A stretch of 64,000 bases of DNA from Wurfbainia villosa. Its lineage: Eukaryota > Streptophyta > Magnoliopsida > Zingiberales > Zingiberaceae. The notes under the pieces were generated by a model. That model searched no databases. It saw nothing but the letters and a program-made list of their open reading frames with translations, and was not told the origin of the DNA. The position numbers and the translations under genes were made by a program. This document shows, piece after piece, positions 1 through 10,950 of this stretch. Where the stretch lies: NCBI GenBank assembly GCA_025175895.1, contig CM046005.1, positions 65,992,325 through 66,056,324 of the forward strand, given 5' to 3'. How positions within the stretch are numbered: position 1 is the stretch's first letter; each line of letters opens with the position of its first letter.

Positions 1-180
1 TTGATGGATACTGACTTGAGCATCGGAGGGGTTGCACCGGGAAGCTGACCCATCCCTAATCGCTCACTTCTATTGCAGATCAAGATCCTCGACAGCATCT
101 TCATAGATCTTACAGATCTCACCTCTTCTTAGCGAAGGAGGAGGAGGAATCCAAGCGTGTCGGAAAAAGGAACACCATCA
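1..180 (+). repeat. 3' end of a Tat-like gypsy LTR (element G0), truncated by the window
   Basis: This stretch ends in gaacaccatca, the same terminus as the G1 LTR read on its own (-) strand. It also shares the block gacttgagcrtcggagggg and a following gggaagc with that LTR. It therefore looks like the right end of a related gypsy LTR lying on the + strand, opposite to G1. The G1 reverse transcriptase/RNase H frame stops exactly at 181, so the LTR appears to be an insertion into G1. The rest of the element is left of the window. The target duplication would start at 181 (atacc) but cannot be checked. Confidence 0.6.
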
Positions 181-723
181 ATACCCATAACATTTCCCCA
201 GGCTGAGGCTTAGCTAGGAAAGGTGGCTCGAATAAGTATTCTTTTAGAGATTGAAAAGCCCTATCATAGTGTTTATCCCATTGGAACCGAGTGACCCTCT
301 TTAATATATTAAAGAAAGGAAGACTTCTATCTGCTGACTGAGATATGAACCAAGATAAAGTAGTAATTTTTCCCAATAACCATTGTACTTCTCTCAAGTT
401 TTTTGGTGGTTGCATTTGCTGAATAACATCAATCTTAATAGGATTAAATTTTATACTCTTCTCAGTAACAACATGACCCAAGAATCTGAGTAACCCTAAA
501 TACAAACTTTTCTGGATTCAACTTCATTCTATACTTGCGCAAGGTACTAAAAGTTTCCTTCAAATTAGATATTAACTGCTCAGGACATAGAGTTTTAACC
601 AATATATCATCCATATATACCTCTACATTCCTCCCCAACTGTTTCTCAAAAATTTTATCCATCGATCTCTGATAAGTAGCTCCAGCATTTTTTAACCCAA
701 AGGGCATAACAACATAGCAGAAA
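181..723 (-). pseudogene. G1 gypsy pol fragment: reverse transcriptase C-terminal half and connection domain
   Basis: On the - strand from 707 the frame starts MPFGLKNAGATYQR, followed by the catalytic YMDD box at 606-617. A second frame (505-181) continues with FLGHVVTEKSI and a connection/thumb region with a WLLGK block, reaching the start of RNase H. The frame changes near 500, so at least one frameshift is present. This is Ty3/gypsy polymerase. The N-terminal half of the same domain resumes at 16287, after the 15.6-kb S1 insertion. On the left it is cut by the G0 LTR. It is non-functional. Confidence 0.85.
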
Positions 724-884
724 TGTAGTGCAATTGACCTAGGTTATGATTGATCAGACTCGAGTAGTATTTTGATGTTTGACAATGGGTTGACCATTGT
801 TTGACAATGGGTTGACAATATGGTTAATGTGGGGTTAACCATATGATGGAGAAGTCTAAGTGGGCCACTTGGCATGGAAATTCC

Positions 885-1190
885 AAGCATGGGTCTTGGC
901 AATGGTAAAGTCCAAGTCATGGGTACTTGGCAATTGGAATGTCCAAGCATGGGTCTTGGCAATGGTAAAGTCCAAGTCATGGGTACTTGAAAATTGGAAA
1001 GTCCAAGCATGGGTCTTGGAAATTGGAAAGTCCAAGCATGGGTCTTGGCATTTGGGAAGTCCAACATGGAGTTGGCAAGGGAAGTCCAAGTGTGTAATAT
1101 TAGCACTGTAAAGTCCAAGTTGTTGTCTTGGCGACATAAGTCCAATGTTTGGCGGTGTAAAGTCCTAGCATGTGTCTTGGCGGCGTAAGT
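885..1190 (+). repeat. Short tandem repeats in S1 5' LTR (AAGTCCAAG...CTTGGCA units)
   Basis: Units of roughly 35-45 bp each start aagtccaag and run into a cttggca block. At least seven are recognisable here. Related arrays lie at 14885-15190 (other S1 LTR), 35508-35675 and 37086-37253 (S2 LTR). Each unit carries a CCAAG...CTTGG inverted pair that could fold. The open reading frames across this block come from the repeat and are not genes. Confidence 0.75.
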
Positions 1191-1776
1191 CGAAATGTAC
1201 CTGGTGGTGTAGATATTGTTAGCATGATAATAGCTGATGGAAGCACATGAAGGCTAGCATATGGATGAACAAGTCATGGATGACTTAGAGGGATCCGATA
1301 GGTGTGAGGCTGATGGAGGTGGCTTGAAGGCTTAGGTCTAGGCTAAGGGTGGTCTAGCAAGTATGAGGGGATCATACTTAGGTTAAACCTCATGTCTATG
1401 GTTTATCAGTCGACTGGGGTTATGGACCAGTTGATTGGTCAAGTGTTTTGACACTTGGAAGCCTAGTCGACTCTGAGTAGTCGACTGGGGTTATGACCAG
1501 TCGACTGGTCGCGAGTCGACTAGTGCTCGACTATGGCTTCATAGCCATAGAAGTCGACTTCTGTTTGCGCCCACGAGCATAGAAAGTTTCATAGTCGTTG
1601 GGCAGTCGACTAACATGGCATCAGTCGACTACAAGGGTTTGGCAGTCACATGATGAGCTATCCGTTGGAGTTTTTCCAGTGTGGATTAAGTTATTGTGAT
1701 ACAATGGATACAGGAGCAGTCGACTGATGGGTATGAGCAATCGACTACTAGGCGAAAATCAACTCGTGTTGCATCT

Positions 1777-1785
1777 TTATAAGGA
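1777..1785 (+). promoter_or_regulatory. Putative TATA box of S1 5' LTR
   Basis: The sequence tttataagg lies in the second half of the LTR, downstream of the palindrome cluster. The same box recurs in the 3' LTR at about 15799-15807. This position fits the U3/R boundary of a copia LTR. No start site can be seen directly. Confidence 0.45.
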
Positions 1786-2258
1786 GCTAGAAGAGAAGGA
1801 TTTTGGCCATGGTTCTTGAGGCGATTTGAAGGGGAATTGCTACTGCATTCCAGACCTTCAAGGCATTCCTCAAGCAACCAAAGATCAAGCATTCAAAGCA
1901 TTCTTTATACAGTTTTCTTTACTTGTATTTCATTGTATTTGCTTGTATCTCTTGTTCTTATTGTTGTAAGACTTTATGCGAGGTTTCTCCACCTCCGGAT
2001 TATTTTGAGGAGTGGTTTGATTGGTGGTGGTGTGCATTACTAGAACTCGTTATTGAGCTCGCCCCGTGGAGTAGGAACTAGGGTTCCAAACCATGTTACA
2101 TCTTCTGTCTTTGTCTTTGTGTATTATTGTTTGTGTTTGTATTAGTATTTCTATTTCCACTCTGTACTAATGATTGTAGACAAGCACGCTCGAATTCCAT
2201 CAAGCGAAGCATAACGCTATTCACCTCTCCTCAAGCGCAATGCCAAAGGACCTACAAG

Positions 2259-2270
2259 TGGTATCAGAGC
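2259..2270 (+). other. S1 primer binding site (initiator-Met tRNA)
   Basis: TGGTATCAGAGC lies two bases after the LTR end. It is the standard complement of the 3' end of plant initiator methionine tRNA used by Ty1/copia elements, and it fixes the right edge of the LTR. Confidence 0.92.
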
Positions 2271-2319
2271 AAGGTAACTCTTCATTTGGACTAACCGCCA
2301 AGGAGTAAAGTGCTAGAGG

Positions 2320-3978
2320 ATGGAGTTGCCCAACGATGGCTTTGGATGGGATATCAACACTTCGATTCCATACAACATCTATGGACAAGAAGGGTTCGAT
2401 CAATGGAAGGCACGGATGGAGAATTTTTTCATGATGAACTTAGAAGATTGGGTCATCCTAATGAAGGGATTCGAATTTCCAAGGGGTCCAAAAGGTGAAT
2501 ACCTCAAGAAGAAGAGATGGACCGAAGAATAAGCTCAAGCCTTCGAAAGAAATGATAAGATAACAAAATGATATTAAATTCTTTACCTAATGATGCCTTG
2601 TCTAGATTAGGTGAATATAAGGATGCCAAGGAGCTTTGGAGTTAATTGGAAAAATTCCATGAGAAGCCTCAACCGGTCCAAGAGGATAAGGAGGAATCCA
2701 GGGAGGAGGAAGAAAGCTCATCCTCTCAAGAAAGTGAGGACTCGGAGGTTGAGAAGGAATCAATATCCGGATCGGTAAAAGAAGTGGAAGAATTGGAGGA
2801 AGCTCCACCTCTAGGATTGAGGGGGAGGAGAGACCTTCCACACCGGAGGAAGAACAAGAAGAAGCTTCAACCTTCTGGAGGGATGAAGAACCAACTCCGG
2901 CTCCTACAATTAACCAAGGTAACTCTAGCATTATAATTAAAGATAAAAAACTACATAATATGTTTTGAGTGTAGGGAAGTCAGGCATTACAAGAGTAAGT
3001 GCCCAAAAAGAGTCAAGAAGGCTCAACTGATGCCAAAGGTCAAGGAAGCGGTGCCCAAAGTCAAAAGAGCAAGGAGCATATCATTTACTTTAAATGCCAT
3101 CAAAAGGGGCACTATAGAAGCAAATGCCTTAAGGGAAGACAACCTAGCAAGGGCAAAGGGGGAGTCTCAAATGTAGGGGGAGCTAAGGCAAACCCTAAGG
3201 TAAACTTAAATTATGCTCCTTCTTTAATTAATAGTCAAAAGCATGCTAGGAATAATTTTAATGTTCTTGCTATTCATCATGATAAAAAAACATGCTAAAA
3301 ACAAATACTTTTGTTTAGGTTCTAAGTCTTATAACTTTTGGGTTAAGGACAAATCTAGAATCAATAACCCAAGAAAAATTCTACCTAAGGAAGCCATTAG
3401 GAAGGTAGAGGATCACTTAGGCATTAACCCTATGAAGGGTAGGCATATGCCTAAAAGAAAGAACAATGCCCAAAGAATGAATGAAAATTCAAAAATTGGG
3501 CAATTAGAGTTGGAAAATCAAACCTTGAGGTCAAGGCTTGAGAAATTAGATAAAACCCATAGGAAGATGCAAAATCCAAGTCAAGGGTCAAATGGACAAT
3601 ATTTAAGGTCTAGAAGATAAGAACCATCTAGGGGCAAGAAAGGTTTGTGTCATAAACATAAGCCCAAGGAATCCTATCATAGTGTTCCATTCGATTATAG
3701 AATCGTTTCTAGGTCTAGAAAAACCAAGATTACTAGGGAAGTCATCCCTAAGGTTAACGATGGTAGATGCCTAGTGGTCAAGGTTTCCATGAAACCTAGG
3801 AAAGCCACTAAAAAGGTCACAAGGAAAGATATCCCTAGAGTTGACCTAGGCAAGACCCAATTGACCAAGGTTTCCAAGCCTAAAAGGGTCATTAGGAAGG
3901 TACTAAGGGAAGATATCCCTAGTGAGTACCTAGTAAATCCAAGGAGCTCCAATAGGTATTGGGTTCCTAGGAGCACGA
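2320..3978 (+). pseudogene. S1 gag region, broken, cut at its end by C1
   Basis: The frame opens at ATG 2320 (MELPNDGFGWDINTS) and encodes a copia-type Gag core with a FDQWKARMENF block. It is interrupted at 2530 and resumes with an acidic stretch rich in E and S (about 2650-2840). Two zinc-knuckle relics follow. The first, around 2963-3005, still has CX2CX4HX4C spacing. The second, around 3085-3130, has lost its first cysteine (YFKCHQKGH). Next come a basic segment with a leucine-spaced coiled-coil-like stretch (about 3490-3570) and a lysine/arginine-rich tail ending SSNRYWVPRST. Sirevirus Gag proteins are long and carry such a tail before protease. Here C1 begins at 3979, and no protease follows on the far side. 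Several frameshifts and stops are present. Confidence 0.78.
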
Positions 3979-5859
3979 TGTAGGGATCTCTTGTATGCCA
4001 AATGGCATATGCGCAACGGAAAAATTAGGATCCCTTCCTAGTGATCCTTGCGAAAGAAAACTCGTACAAAATAAGTTTCTCTAAAAGCAAACCTATCTTA
4101 TAGGAGAGGATTACCTTTGTTGCGTGCCCTTGTTAATCCCGCTTTTCCTTTTGGTTGTTTGGATCTTTAGCACGTTCAAATGTCCGTGCCTCTATATGTA
4201 TCCACACGAGCAAGCTCTTGTCTCACAAAAGGAAAACTAGAAGAGCTCTCCTTTACTTCTTGCTAGAGAAGTCCCTAAAGGAGAGGAAGAGAGGGAAAAG
4301 GAGAAAGGAAGAAGAAGACTCCTCTTCTTGCTAGCCTACACTCACAAACCCACACAACCAAAGCTTCCACCAAGCTCTCTCACAACCACAACAACACTTC
4401 CAAAGCTTCCACCAACAACAAAGCCAATGCTCTCTTTTGGCCGGCCACTTGAGGTGTCTTTTATAGGGTTGGAAAAACCCTTTCACCTCCACACATTCAA
4501 TGCAATCCATTGCATTGAGACATATCCTTGTTTGGCCGGCCACTTAAGGAGACAAAACCATTTTGTTTCCTTCCACCTTAACTAGCTTAGGTGGATGCTT
4601 AGGTGGCATGCTTATGTGGTATGCTTATGTGGCATTCTTATGTGGCATTCATGCATGTTGAATTAATCTTATTAATTCAATTAAGCTTATGTTATCATAT
4701 TGAATTAATCTTATTAATTCAATTAAGCTTATGTTATCATATTGAATTAATCTTATTAAATCAATAAGGTAACATATTGAATTAATCTCATTAAATCAAT
4801 TAGCTAAAATTCTCATTAAGCTTAAAGTCCAAAAACCATTTTGTACTTAAGCTTATTCCCATATTATTCTAGTCAAACTAGAATACTCTAATTCCTCTAA
4901 TTATCATGCTCTTTGTGTGTGACCCTATAGGCTCTCATAACGTTGGCAGTGGACCTAAACTCTTTTAGATACACAAGCAATGAGCGGTATCTAGCAATAC
5001 ATCATTGCTACCCAAGTTACGAGATAAGTCAAGATCCGACTAACCTTTCCGTGACTACTATAATATATGACCGTGTCCTTCTATCCTTGATATCGACGAT
5101 CAATGAGGCATAGACCGTGTCATCCTCGATCAATCTATGTGTTTCGATCCTCGAGTAAACTAACTCAAACAAATGAGCTCAATATCTCATATTGACTCAT
5201 TCGAGCATGGCCATGCGCTTTAGTAGTTCTACTCAATCAAGGGGCCCACCGATATCACTCGCCATATGAGAGGGATAGATCCCATCTACATCACTCACAT
5301 CCTCCGCATAATTTGTTATATACCCAAGAATCGCTTTTATGGTCCACCCTCGTTACGTGTGACGCTTGACGATACCAAAGTACATAACTCTATGTAGGGA
5401 ACCGAGTGACTTCGTGTCCGAGGACTATTCATACCAATAGTCACATGAGAAAGTTTATGACACTCATATAACGATCCATGAAACTTTCTCATGGCGGGTC
5501 AGTTCAGTATATATTCTCTAATATATACCCATGTGTCAACTTGATATCATATATCCATGAATTGTGAGATCAAGTCATCAATTGACCTACATGCTAGTCT
5601 TTATGTATTAATATTGCCCTTGCATATTAATACTTGACTAGGAACATTTAGAAAGTGTTCTCTACAGCCTCTCATAATCAATTCTGTCAATTGATGTGTT
5701 GTAGATAAGAACCTACTATTCTAGGGCATTACTTTATTTAATTTAGCTGGCACAAGCAAGACTTAAATATAATAACCAATCCTTTGCCTTTATAGAATAT
5801 GATACAAAATGTTCCCTATTCAACCATCACATGATTGGTTCTTAGGGCTATAACTAACA
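3979..5859 (-). repeat. C1 3' LTR
   Basis: Read on + it starts tgtagggatctc and ends ctataactaaca, giving TG...CA ends. It matches 10951-12840. It includes an AT-rich tandem array at 4659-4790 and two ggccggccac sites near 4438 and 4536. Confidence 0.92.
4659..4790. repeat. AT-rich tandem repeat in C1 LTR
   Basis: Three units of about 44 bp are built on ttgaattaatcttatta plus caattaagcttatg. The third is shortened. The same array lies in the other LTR at about 11631-11762. Confidence 0.8.
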
Positions 5860-5874
5860 ATCTCCCACTAGCAC
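5860..5874 (-). other. C1 polypurine tract
   Basis: On the - strand the sequence gctagtgggagat directly precedes the LTR start TGTTAGTTATAG. It is the expected plus-strand primer of the element and marks the inner edge of its 3' LTR. Confidence 0.75.
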
Positions 5875-7352
5875 TAGTACCAATCACTATGATATCTAAT
5901 ACCTAGTGACCTAGTGTGACCATCATGCTTCCTCCGTACAAAGCCTTGGTCAATGGATCTGCGATGTTAGCTTCCTCGTACTTTGCATATCCTCACATCT
6001 CCTCTATCGATGATCTCTCGAATGAGATGGAAGCGCCGCAGTATGTGTTTGGTCCGCTGATGTGATCGAGGTTCCTTAGCCTGTGCAATAGCCCCATTGT
6101 TGTCACAATAGAGGTCTATTGGATCTGCAATGCTAGGAACTACCCCAAGTTCACTGATGAACTTACGGAGCCAAAAAGCCTCCTTTCACGATCGATGCAA
6201 AGAATATACTGCTTCGCTGTAGAATCAAGAATCGTGTCTCGCTAACTCTTCCACCACACCCACCATTCGTGCAAAACACGCACTCGATTGCGATCTATAG
6301 TCATCCTTGTCTGCTTGGAAGCTTGCATCATCGTAACCCTTTACACCTAGCTCTCATTGCCTCCAAATATCGTGAAATATTCTTTCGCTCTTCGTAAGTA
6401 TTTAAGAATATTTTTGATCGCTATCCAGCTGACTTTCACCGATCCGATCGTATCTACTCGCCATGCTCAAAGCATACGAGACGTCAGACGAGTACAAAGC
6501 ATGGCGCATATGATAGACCCTATGGCGCATACAAGGGATCTTATCCATGCGATCTCTCTCCTCCTTAGAAGAGGGACATTGAGTCTAAAGACTCACACCA
6601 TGTGATAAAGGCGTAAATCCTTTCTTGGAATTTTGCATAGCAAAACGATCTAGCACTTTATCAATGTATGTACTGACTTAGGCCAAGTAATCTTTTAGAT
6701 CTATCTCTATAGATCTTGATGCCTAGAATATAGGCAAATTACCTAAGTCTTTCATCGAGAAACAATTCCCTAACCACATCTTCACAGATCGGAGTGAGGG
6801 AATATCATTTCCGGCGAGAAGTATGTCATCTACATACAAGACAAGAAATACAATCAGTGTTCTACTATTTCTCTTGTAGACACAAGGTTCATCTTCATTC
6901 TTGATGAAACCAAACTCCTTGATTGCATCATCGAATCAAGATTCCATTTCGAGAGGCTTGCTTTAGTCCATAAATGGACCTTGCAGCTTTGCATACCTTT
7001 CAGATGCTTTGATCTTCAAAACCTCAGCCGTGTCATGTACACATCCTCGAGTAGCTTTCCATTCGTAAAAGCGGTTTTGACATCCATCCGCCAGATCTCA
7101 TAATCGTGGTAGGTCAATAGCAAGTATGATCCGAATGGATTTAAGCATCGCAATCGGTGAAAAGGTTTCATCATAGTCAATACCATGAATTTGTTTGAAC
7201 TTTAGCCACCAATCTACCTTTATAGGTATGCTTATTACCATCCATGTCGCCTTTACTTTAAAGACCCACTTACACCCAATGGGTTTTACCCCTTCGTGGA
7301 TCAACCAAGGTCCATACTTGGTTAGTGTACATGGATTCCATTTCGATCTCAT
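5875..7352 (-). pseudogene. C1 reverse transcriptase and RNase H, frameshifted
   Basis: Reading downwards from 7352, the blocks are GCKWVFKVK and FSPIAMLKSIRIILAI (the copia RT entry region), then the catalytic YVDD codons at 6825-6836. RNase H remains follow, with a block around YCDNNGAIAQAKEPRSHQRT near 6060-6120 and a terminal segment to about 5900. The pieces lie in different frames and some segments near 6400-6800 are poorly preserved. Copying of RNA into DNA by this copy is not possible. Confidence 0.85.
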
Positions 7353-7357
7353 GGCCT

Positions 7358-8500
7358 CTAGCCATTTCTAATCTGGCTCATCATAGCTTCTTGATAGGAC
7401 GTAGGCTCGTCGAGATCGACAAGCAATACATCACCGTTGTCGGTCGAGAGAAAGAATATCTCTCGGGTTGTGGCGGATCCTATCAGATCTGAAGAGGTTG
7501 GTCTACTTGAGCAGTGTTTGCTCCACAACTCTTTGGGCAACAATTTCCTCATCCACAACACTTTGTGGTTCCTGTTCATTTTCCATCGAAGCCTTAGTGT
7601 TATCGTCATCTTGAACTTCTTCAAGATGAATTTTACTCCCACTAGTTTTTCTAGAAATAAATTCTCTTTCTAGAAAGACAGCATTTCTGGCAACAAACAC
7701 TTTGCCAAGTGTGGGATTGTAAAAGTAATATCCCTTAGTTTCCTTGGGATATCCGACAAAATAACACTTATCTGATTTGGGTCCTAGTTTATCTGAGACT
7801 TGACGTCTTACATAAGCTTCACAACTCCAAATCTTTATAAAAGACATTTTGGGACTCTTCCCAGTCCATATCGTATATGGTTTCTTTTCTACGGCTTTTG
7901 ATGGGACGCGATTAAGTGTGAAAGCGGCTGTCTCTAGAGCTAGTCCCCAAAAGGAAGTAGGTAGATCAGTCTGGCTCATCATTGATCGTACCATATCTAA
8001 TAGAGTACGATTTCTCCTCTCAGATACACCATTCCATTATGGTGTTCCAGGTGGAGTGAGTTGGGATATTATCCCACACTTAGCCAGGTGATCACGAAAC
8101 TCTTGACTAAGGTATTCACCACCTCGATCTGATCGAAGTAGCTTAATACGCTTACCAAGTTGGTTTTGTACTTCATTCTTGAATTCTTTGTACTTTTCAA
8201 AGGATTCTGACTTATGTCTCATCAAATATAAGTAGCCAAATCTACTCATATCATCAGTGAAAGTAATAAAGTACTTATAGCCTCCTCTGGCTTCGACATT
8301 GAAAGGGCCACATACATCAGTATGTATGAGTCCTAACAAGTCCGTCGCTCTCTCGTCATGTCCACTAAATGGAGTTTTAGTCATCTTTCCTAAAGACAAG
8401 ACTGCATACCTCATATGATTCAAAATCAAATGAGTCCAATAATCCATCTTTATGGAGTTGGGATATGCGTTTTCATTTATGTGACCTAGGCGTGATGCGA
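7358..8500 (-). pseudogene. C1 integrase, frameshifted
   Basis: The N-terminal half (8447-8037) includes LGLIHTDVCGP (first catalytic Asp) and LLRSDRGGEY (second Asp). The next block, at the frame change near 8000, has the ERRN...MVRSMM segment that carries the catalytic Glu region. The C-terminal part (7994-7503) runs through FWGLALETAAF and a conserved YFVGYPKETKGYYFYNP motif into an acidic linker. A further shifted piece ends near 7358. The wording matches Angela/BARE-type integrase. Confidence 0.87.
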
Positions 8501-8510
8501 GATATGCAGT

Positions 8511-8959
8511 TCAAATCATTCGATTTGAACCGTTGATATTTACGTTATAAATTGGGTTTTCTAAATCTAGAACATAGAGACCATTCATAAGTGGTGCATT
8601 ACAATAGAACATTTCATTTAAATAAATGGAACAACATTTGTCCTTTATTATAAAAGAAAAGTTTTTCTTGTCTAAACAAGATCTGAGATTATGTTCTTTG
8701 TCAATACAGGTACATAAAAGCACTCCTCTAGTTCTAAGATAAGCCCAGTGGGCAAAGACAAAGAATATGTTCCTACAGCTACAGCAGCAACTTTTGCGCC
8801 ATTGCCTACTCGTAGGTCCACTTCGCCCTTTGCCATTATTCTACTATTTCTCAGTCCCTGCACATTAGTACAAATGTGAGATGCACATCCGGTATCTAAT
8901 ACCCATGTAGAAGAAATAGATAGATTAACTTCTATAACGTGTATACAGGGAAGTCCCAC
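8511..8959 (-). pseudogene. C1 protease and start of the pre-integrase region
   Basis: The block STWVLDTGCASHICTN holds the DTG active site of a retroviral-type aspartic protease. It is followed by an LRVGNGAKVAAVAVGTY segment typical of copia protease. The next frame (8723-8511) gives a region ending near GLYVLDLEN that normally leads to the zinc-binding pre-integrase domain. A frameshift near 8700 separates the two. Confidence 0.85.
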
Positions 8960-8998
8960 TTCTTTTATTCTTTACTTCCTCAAGGTAGACTTTGCGAT

Positions 8999-9767
8999 TC
9001 AGCTTCCGGTGTCGATCTCACGATGGAAGCAGTCCCCTTCCTTAGGTACTTTACCTTTACCCTTTGAAGTGGATGAATTGGCCTTGCCTTTGGCTTGGGT
9101 CTTACCCTTGCCTTTGCGCTTACCTTTGCCCTTCTTGACCATTAGTACGTTGCTAACTTTCTTTTTGAGATTCGGTTCAGCAGTTCTTAACATGCTGAGA
9201 ATCTCAGGCAAAGGTTTATCAATTTCATTCATGTTATAATTCATGACGAATTGATTATATGCTTCCGGCAACGATTGCAGGATAACATCGGTTGCCAATT
9301 CTTGGCTCAGTGGAAAACCTAGTCTTTCAAGGTTCTCAACGTACCCAATCATTTTGAGTATGTGAGTTCCTACAGGTGTTCCTTCTTGCATCTTGCATGC
9401 AAAAAGAGCCTTAGACACTTCAAAACGCTCGTGCCTAGCTTGTCCTTGATATAGTTGTTTCAAGTGCTCAACCATATCATAGGCATCCATGTTCTCATGT
9501 TGCTTCTGAAGCTCAGAGTTCATGGTGGCAAGCATAAGACATGACACATCTAATGCGTCATCTTGATGCTTCTTATAAGCATCCTTTTCAAAGACAGTGG
9601 CGCGAGGCAGGTATTTCAGGGGTAGACTGCTCTAGGACATATAGTTTGCGTTCTTGCTTGAGGATAATCCTCAAGTTCCTATACCAGTCAAGAAAATTTG
9701 CTCCATTGAGCTTGTCCTTCTCAAGGACAGATCGCAAGTTGAGGGGGTGTTTCGTGTTAGATGACAT
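8999..9767 (-). pseudogene. C1 gag
   Basis: An ATG at 9767-9765 opens a frame beginning MSSNTKHPLNLRSVLEKDKL, with the NFLDWYRNLRI motif that starts copia Gag. A frameshift near 9600 moves the rest to the frame 9547-8999. That part contains the QKQHENMDAYDMVEHLKQLY and EAYNQFVMNYNMN blocks and a lysine/glycine-rich tail. The expected CX2CX4HX4C knuckle is missing or destroyed at the end. Confidence 0.85.
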
Positions 9768-10937
9768 GGTGATCTACAACATTAAAATGCAAAGTTTAAG
9801 TATCATACCTAAATCATTTAATTAGGCCTTTAATTAAATGAAGCTCCCACTAAATTCTCATAGCTACTATTTAGCTATAAATTTATATGGGATAAAGATC
9901 CACATCATAATTCGTCTTGAGTTAGCTTTGGCTAATCGCCCAAGACGTAGTATAATTAGGTAGGCAATCTTTTGCCAATTACATCTGATGTAACTCTTTA
10001 ATAGCTTTGTTTAAGTTTTAGATTAGTTTAGTGTTTATTCCTAAACCAACTTCGGTAGTGGCGAGCCAGAGGCCTTCTTGGATATCGAACCGACCACTTC
10101 TAAGACAAAGCCGATGTTCTAATTCACACAAAACTAATTTTAACACTTATGTTCAAAGCTAATATATGCCTCTACTTTCTTAACCAATTAAGAAAAACTT
10201 AACTAAGTCTTAACCAAGATCGATAGCGGGACATCACGATTGTCCACTCGCACCCCTCCAAGATAAAATGCATTGCTTTGCTTTGGCAAACCCAATAACA
10301 AATGATCGAGGAAGTAGTGAGTACCAACTTTGGTAGGCATATCGTTTAGACTTATTAAGAAATAAACATGTATCATATACATATTAGCATACATCACATA
10401 TAAGCTAAACTAATCATGCATCACATACAAGCTAAACTAACATGCATCACATACATATTAAACTAAGCGTGTCATGGTTATGGCCCTTATTCTACAATCT
10501 TCTCAAGCCAATGAAAAGATTGATTGGTCAACCTAGGGATAGCATCTTCTCCTAAGTGCTTCCTTTTGGTTGTCTTGTGTGTTGACTTCCTCCTTGTAAC
10601 CTCATCTTCCAATGGACCCTCCATCTTTGTTTTGTACATTACAAAAGGAGAAATACTCGAGTTACATTCGAGTCTAAAACTAATTTTACAACAAGAATTT
10701 TAGGAGGAAGGCACGACACGCAGGCCGTATTTAAAAATTACAACACACACACATTCAAGAATCTTTTGGGACTATGCCATAACCATGCACCATGTCATTT
10801 TAACTTTTAAAAGACATTGGATATTTTATTATGTTTGACAATTGCTAATGCAATTATCAACTCATAATAAAATTTATCCTACTTCTATATCACATATAAA
10901 ATAGAGAAAATCTATTTTATACGATCTTTCGCATGTG
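9768..10937 (-). other. C1 5' untranslated leader
   Basis: This 1.2-kb non-coding stretch lies between the primer site and gag of C1. It is AT-rich with several short repeats of catcacatacaagctaaac type near 10390-10460. I see no gene in it. Leaders of this length are usual in Angela/BARE-like elements. Confidence 0.7.
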
Positions 10938-10949
10938 GCTCTGATACCA
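10938..10949 (-). other. C1 primer binding site (initiator-Met tRNA)
   Basis: On the - strand TGGTATCAGAGC lies one base after the LTR end (CCCTACA). It gives the transcription direction of C1 and identifies the LTR at 10951-12840 as the 5' LTR. Confidence 0.92.
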
Positions 10950-10950
10950 C

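Larger units (their letters stand above)
724..2256 (+). repeat. S1 5' LTR
   Basis: It begins TGTAGTGCAATTG and ends CCTACA, just before the primer site. It matches 14725-16286 along its length, although the two copies are clearly diverged. It contains a block of short direct repeats (about 885-1190) and a cluster of CAGTCGACTG-like palindromes (about 1405-1745). A TATA-like box (tttataagg) lies near 1777. The end is well fixed by the primer site and the start by the target duplication. Confidence 0.88.

Noticed and set aside
1..723. Endogenous pararetrovirus
   Set aside because: The reverse transcriptase fragment continues at 16287 into protease, gag, primer site and an LTR, so it is an ordinary Ty3/gypsy retrotransposon.
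1816..2043. Short ORFs in the S1 LTRs (also 1686-1892, 15709-15915, 15839-16069)
   Set aside because: They lie in non-coding LTR sequence, occur on both strands and match no known domain. Their presence in both LTRs only reflects the LTR duplication.
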